Assembly: GCA_018398765.1 (NCBI GenBank)
Contig: JAHBMJ010004831.1
Span: 1 to 41,283 of the forward strand
Source: Chromera velia
Lineage: Eukaryota > Sar > Chromeraceae
DNA length: 41,283 nucleotides
Direction: 5' to 3'
Below are positions 40,302 to 41,283 of this stretch, piece by piece. The notes beneath the pieces are model-generated. The model did no database searches. It was not told the DNA's origin and was given only the letters and a program-made list of their open reading frames with translations. The position numbers and the translations under genes were made by a program. Position 1 is the first letter of the stretch; the number at the start of each line of letters is the position of its first letter.

Positions 40302-41283
40302 ATTAAAATAAGAGATCGACATAACTACCACCTCCATCTCACCTATAATTGAAAAGCTATCTTGCAACATGAGGCTCTACTAATAATTGAGAACGCTTGT
40401 ATCACATAGTATGGTTAAGTATAGGACTAGGTATAAGAGTTTTATCTTTAGAAATCTTTATTCGATTTCGGGCCAAATTTCAGGCCTACTCAGCCCTAAC
40501 GATAGCAAGATATATATACCAAGTTTAACTGAGACATTAGCAAAATTAATCTTTATGGCTCACTTAGCCTAATGACTTAGGCTTAATCTTGCCTTAGATT
40601 CCTTAGAAATCAAAATTATTTTGAAGACGTTAATCTAGACTTTAATGAGCTTTCAGATATTTAAGTTAAACATACACTAAAACATGCATTAACAACAAAC
40701 CTACTAGTAAAACGAATGTAGTCTATAGAACGTACTAGTACACGTACGCACTGTACTACGCACGCAAGGTAAACATGAATCGATGGTGACAAACGAGCCT
40801 CTTAGTCAGTCCAGCGAATCTGTGTGTCATCCTTTTTCACGTTCCTTCAAATAAAGTCTTTCTCTAGTTCTTTCTCTGCTGTCCAACGTGGTGGCGGTCT
40901 CGGAGTGGAACTCATTCGCGAAGACGATTGATGGGTGGGTGCAATACATTGAATGTCCCAGACGAGGCATGCACAGAACAGGTGGGAAAAGTGAGAAGCA
41001 ACTTGCAGAGAGATTGTACTAAGCTAGGTCAAATTCCTCACGACAGGTCGACTTATCATCGACATAAACAGCCACCAACTGCTCCAGCTTCTCCTGGGTC
41101 GTTTCGTCTGTGCGTCTACTCATAAATCGGTCCATCCTATCCACTCATTCATTCATCAATTCGTTCACGCATGCCAAGCATACAGTCACTCACGCACGCA
41201 CTCACTCACTCACTCACTCACTCCCAGCCGTGTAAAACCGACAATCGTTGCTCTGCGCCTCTCTCTTTCTCTCCCCCCCCCCC
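40302..41283. other. AT-rich island and repeat-rich window end
   Basis: 40302-40700 is AT-rich and is the right half of the island split by element 2. 40800-41180 has a mixed composition; the 65-codon plus frame at 40928-41125 is not recognised. (CACT)n occupies about 41191-41222, and the window ends in a C-run. Confidence 0.6.

Noticed and set aside
40928-41125. 65-codon plus frame at the window end
   Set aside because: Short, no domain, between repeats; could be an exon of a gene beyond the window, but nothing supports it.
1-41283. CRISPR arrays or prokaryotic operons
   Set aside because: No regular repeat-spacer array; spliced genes and retrotransposons show that the DNA is eukaryotic.

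Overview
The window is nuclear DNA of a eukaryote. It has spliced genes with GT-AG introns and pyrimidine-rich acceptors ending in GCAG, a spliceosomal helicase, a TKL-like protein kinase, a polymerase III tRNA-like locus, and LTR and non-LTR retrotransposons. Long pyrimidine microsatellites, GCATGC-rich sequence, a CBM20 protein with C-x-H-G-R repeats and protist-like copia elements suggest a unicellular alga or protist. A chromerid/alveolate alga is my best guess; this is inference, and no marker gene proves it.

Layout. 1-1909: a 73-bp tandem repeat, then the spliced catalytic domain of a protein kinase (+). 1910-4440: low-complexity and AT-rich sequence without a credible gene. 4473-4980: a MITE-like element with terminal inverted repeats, nested in the 3' end of a decayed LINE (4981-5874) that ends in an (ATCA)n tail. 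5968-12136: a Ty1/copia element on the minus strand with both LTRs and an AAAAC target duplication. 13182-15296: an unidentified decayed reading frame (-). 17954-24256: a six-exon gene for a 1459-residue AT-hook protein (+). 24257-27390: no gene found; it holds an AT-rich island and a 33-bp repeat. 27393-27861: a tRNA-like gene whose two halves lie about 400 bp apart. 28584-29620: a CBM20 and C-x-H-G-R repeat gene that is broken in this sequence (+). 31147-33282: an intronless Prp28/DDX23-type DEAD-box helicase (-). 34023-40301: a second Ty1/copia element (+) with 308-bp LTRs and an ATTAA target duplication. 40302-41283: AT-rich sequence and a CACT repeat.

The host genes do not form a pathway: kinase signalling, DNA binding, starch or glucan binding, and pre-mRNA splicing. 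The most striking result concerns the retroelements. Both LTR pairs differ almost only by transitions (17 of 18, and 18 of 19), mostly at CpG or CpA/TpG dinucleotides. The second element's pol stays in one frame for 1417 codons with 11 internal TAA/TAG codons, no TGA and no frameshift. This looks like a directed C-to-T process similar to RIP, or methylation-driven decay, rather than ordinary neutral decay.
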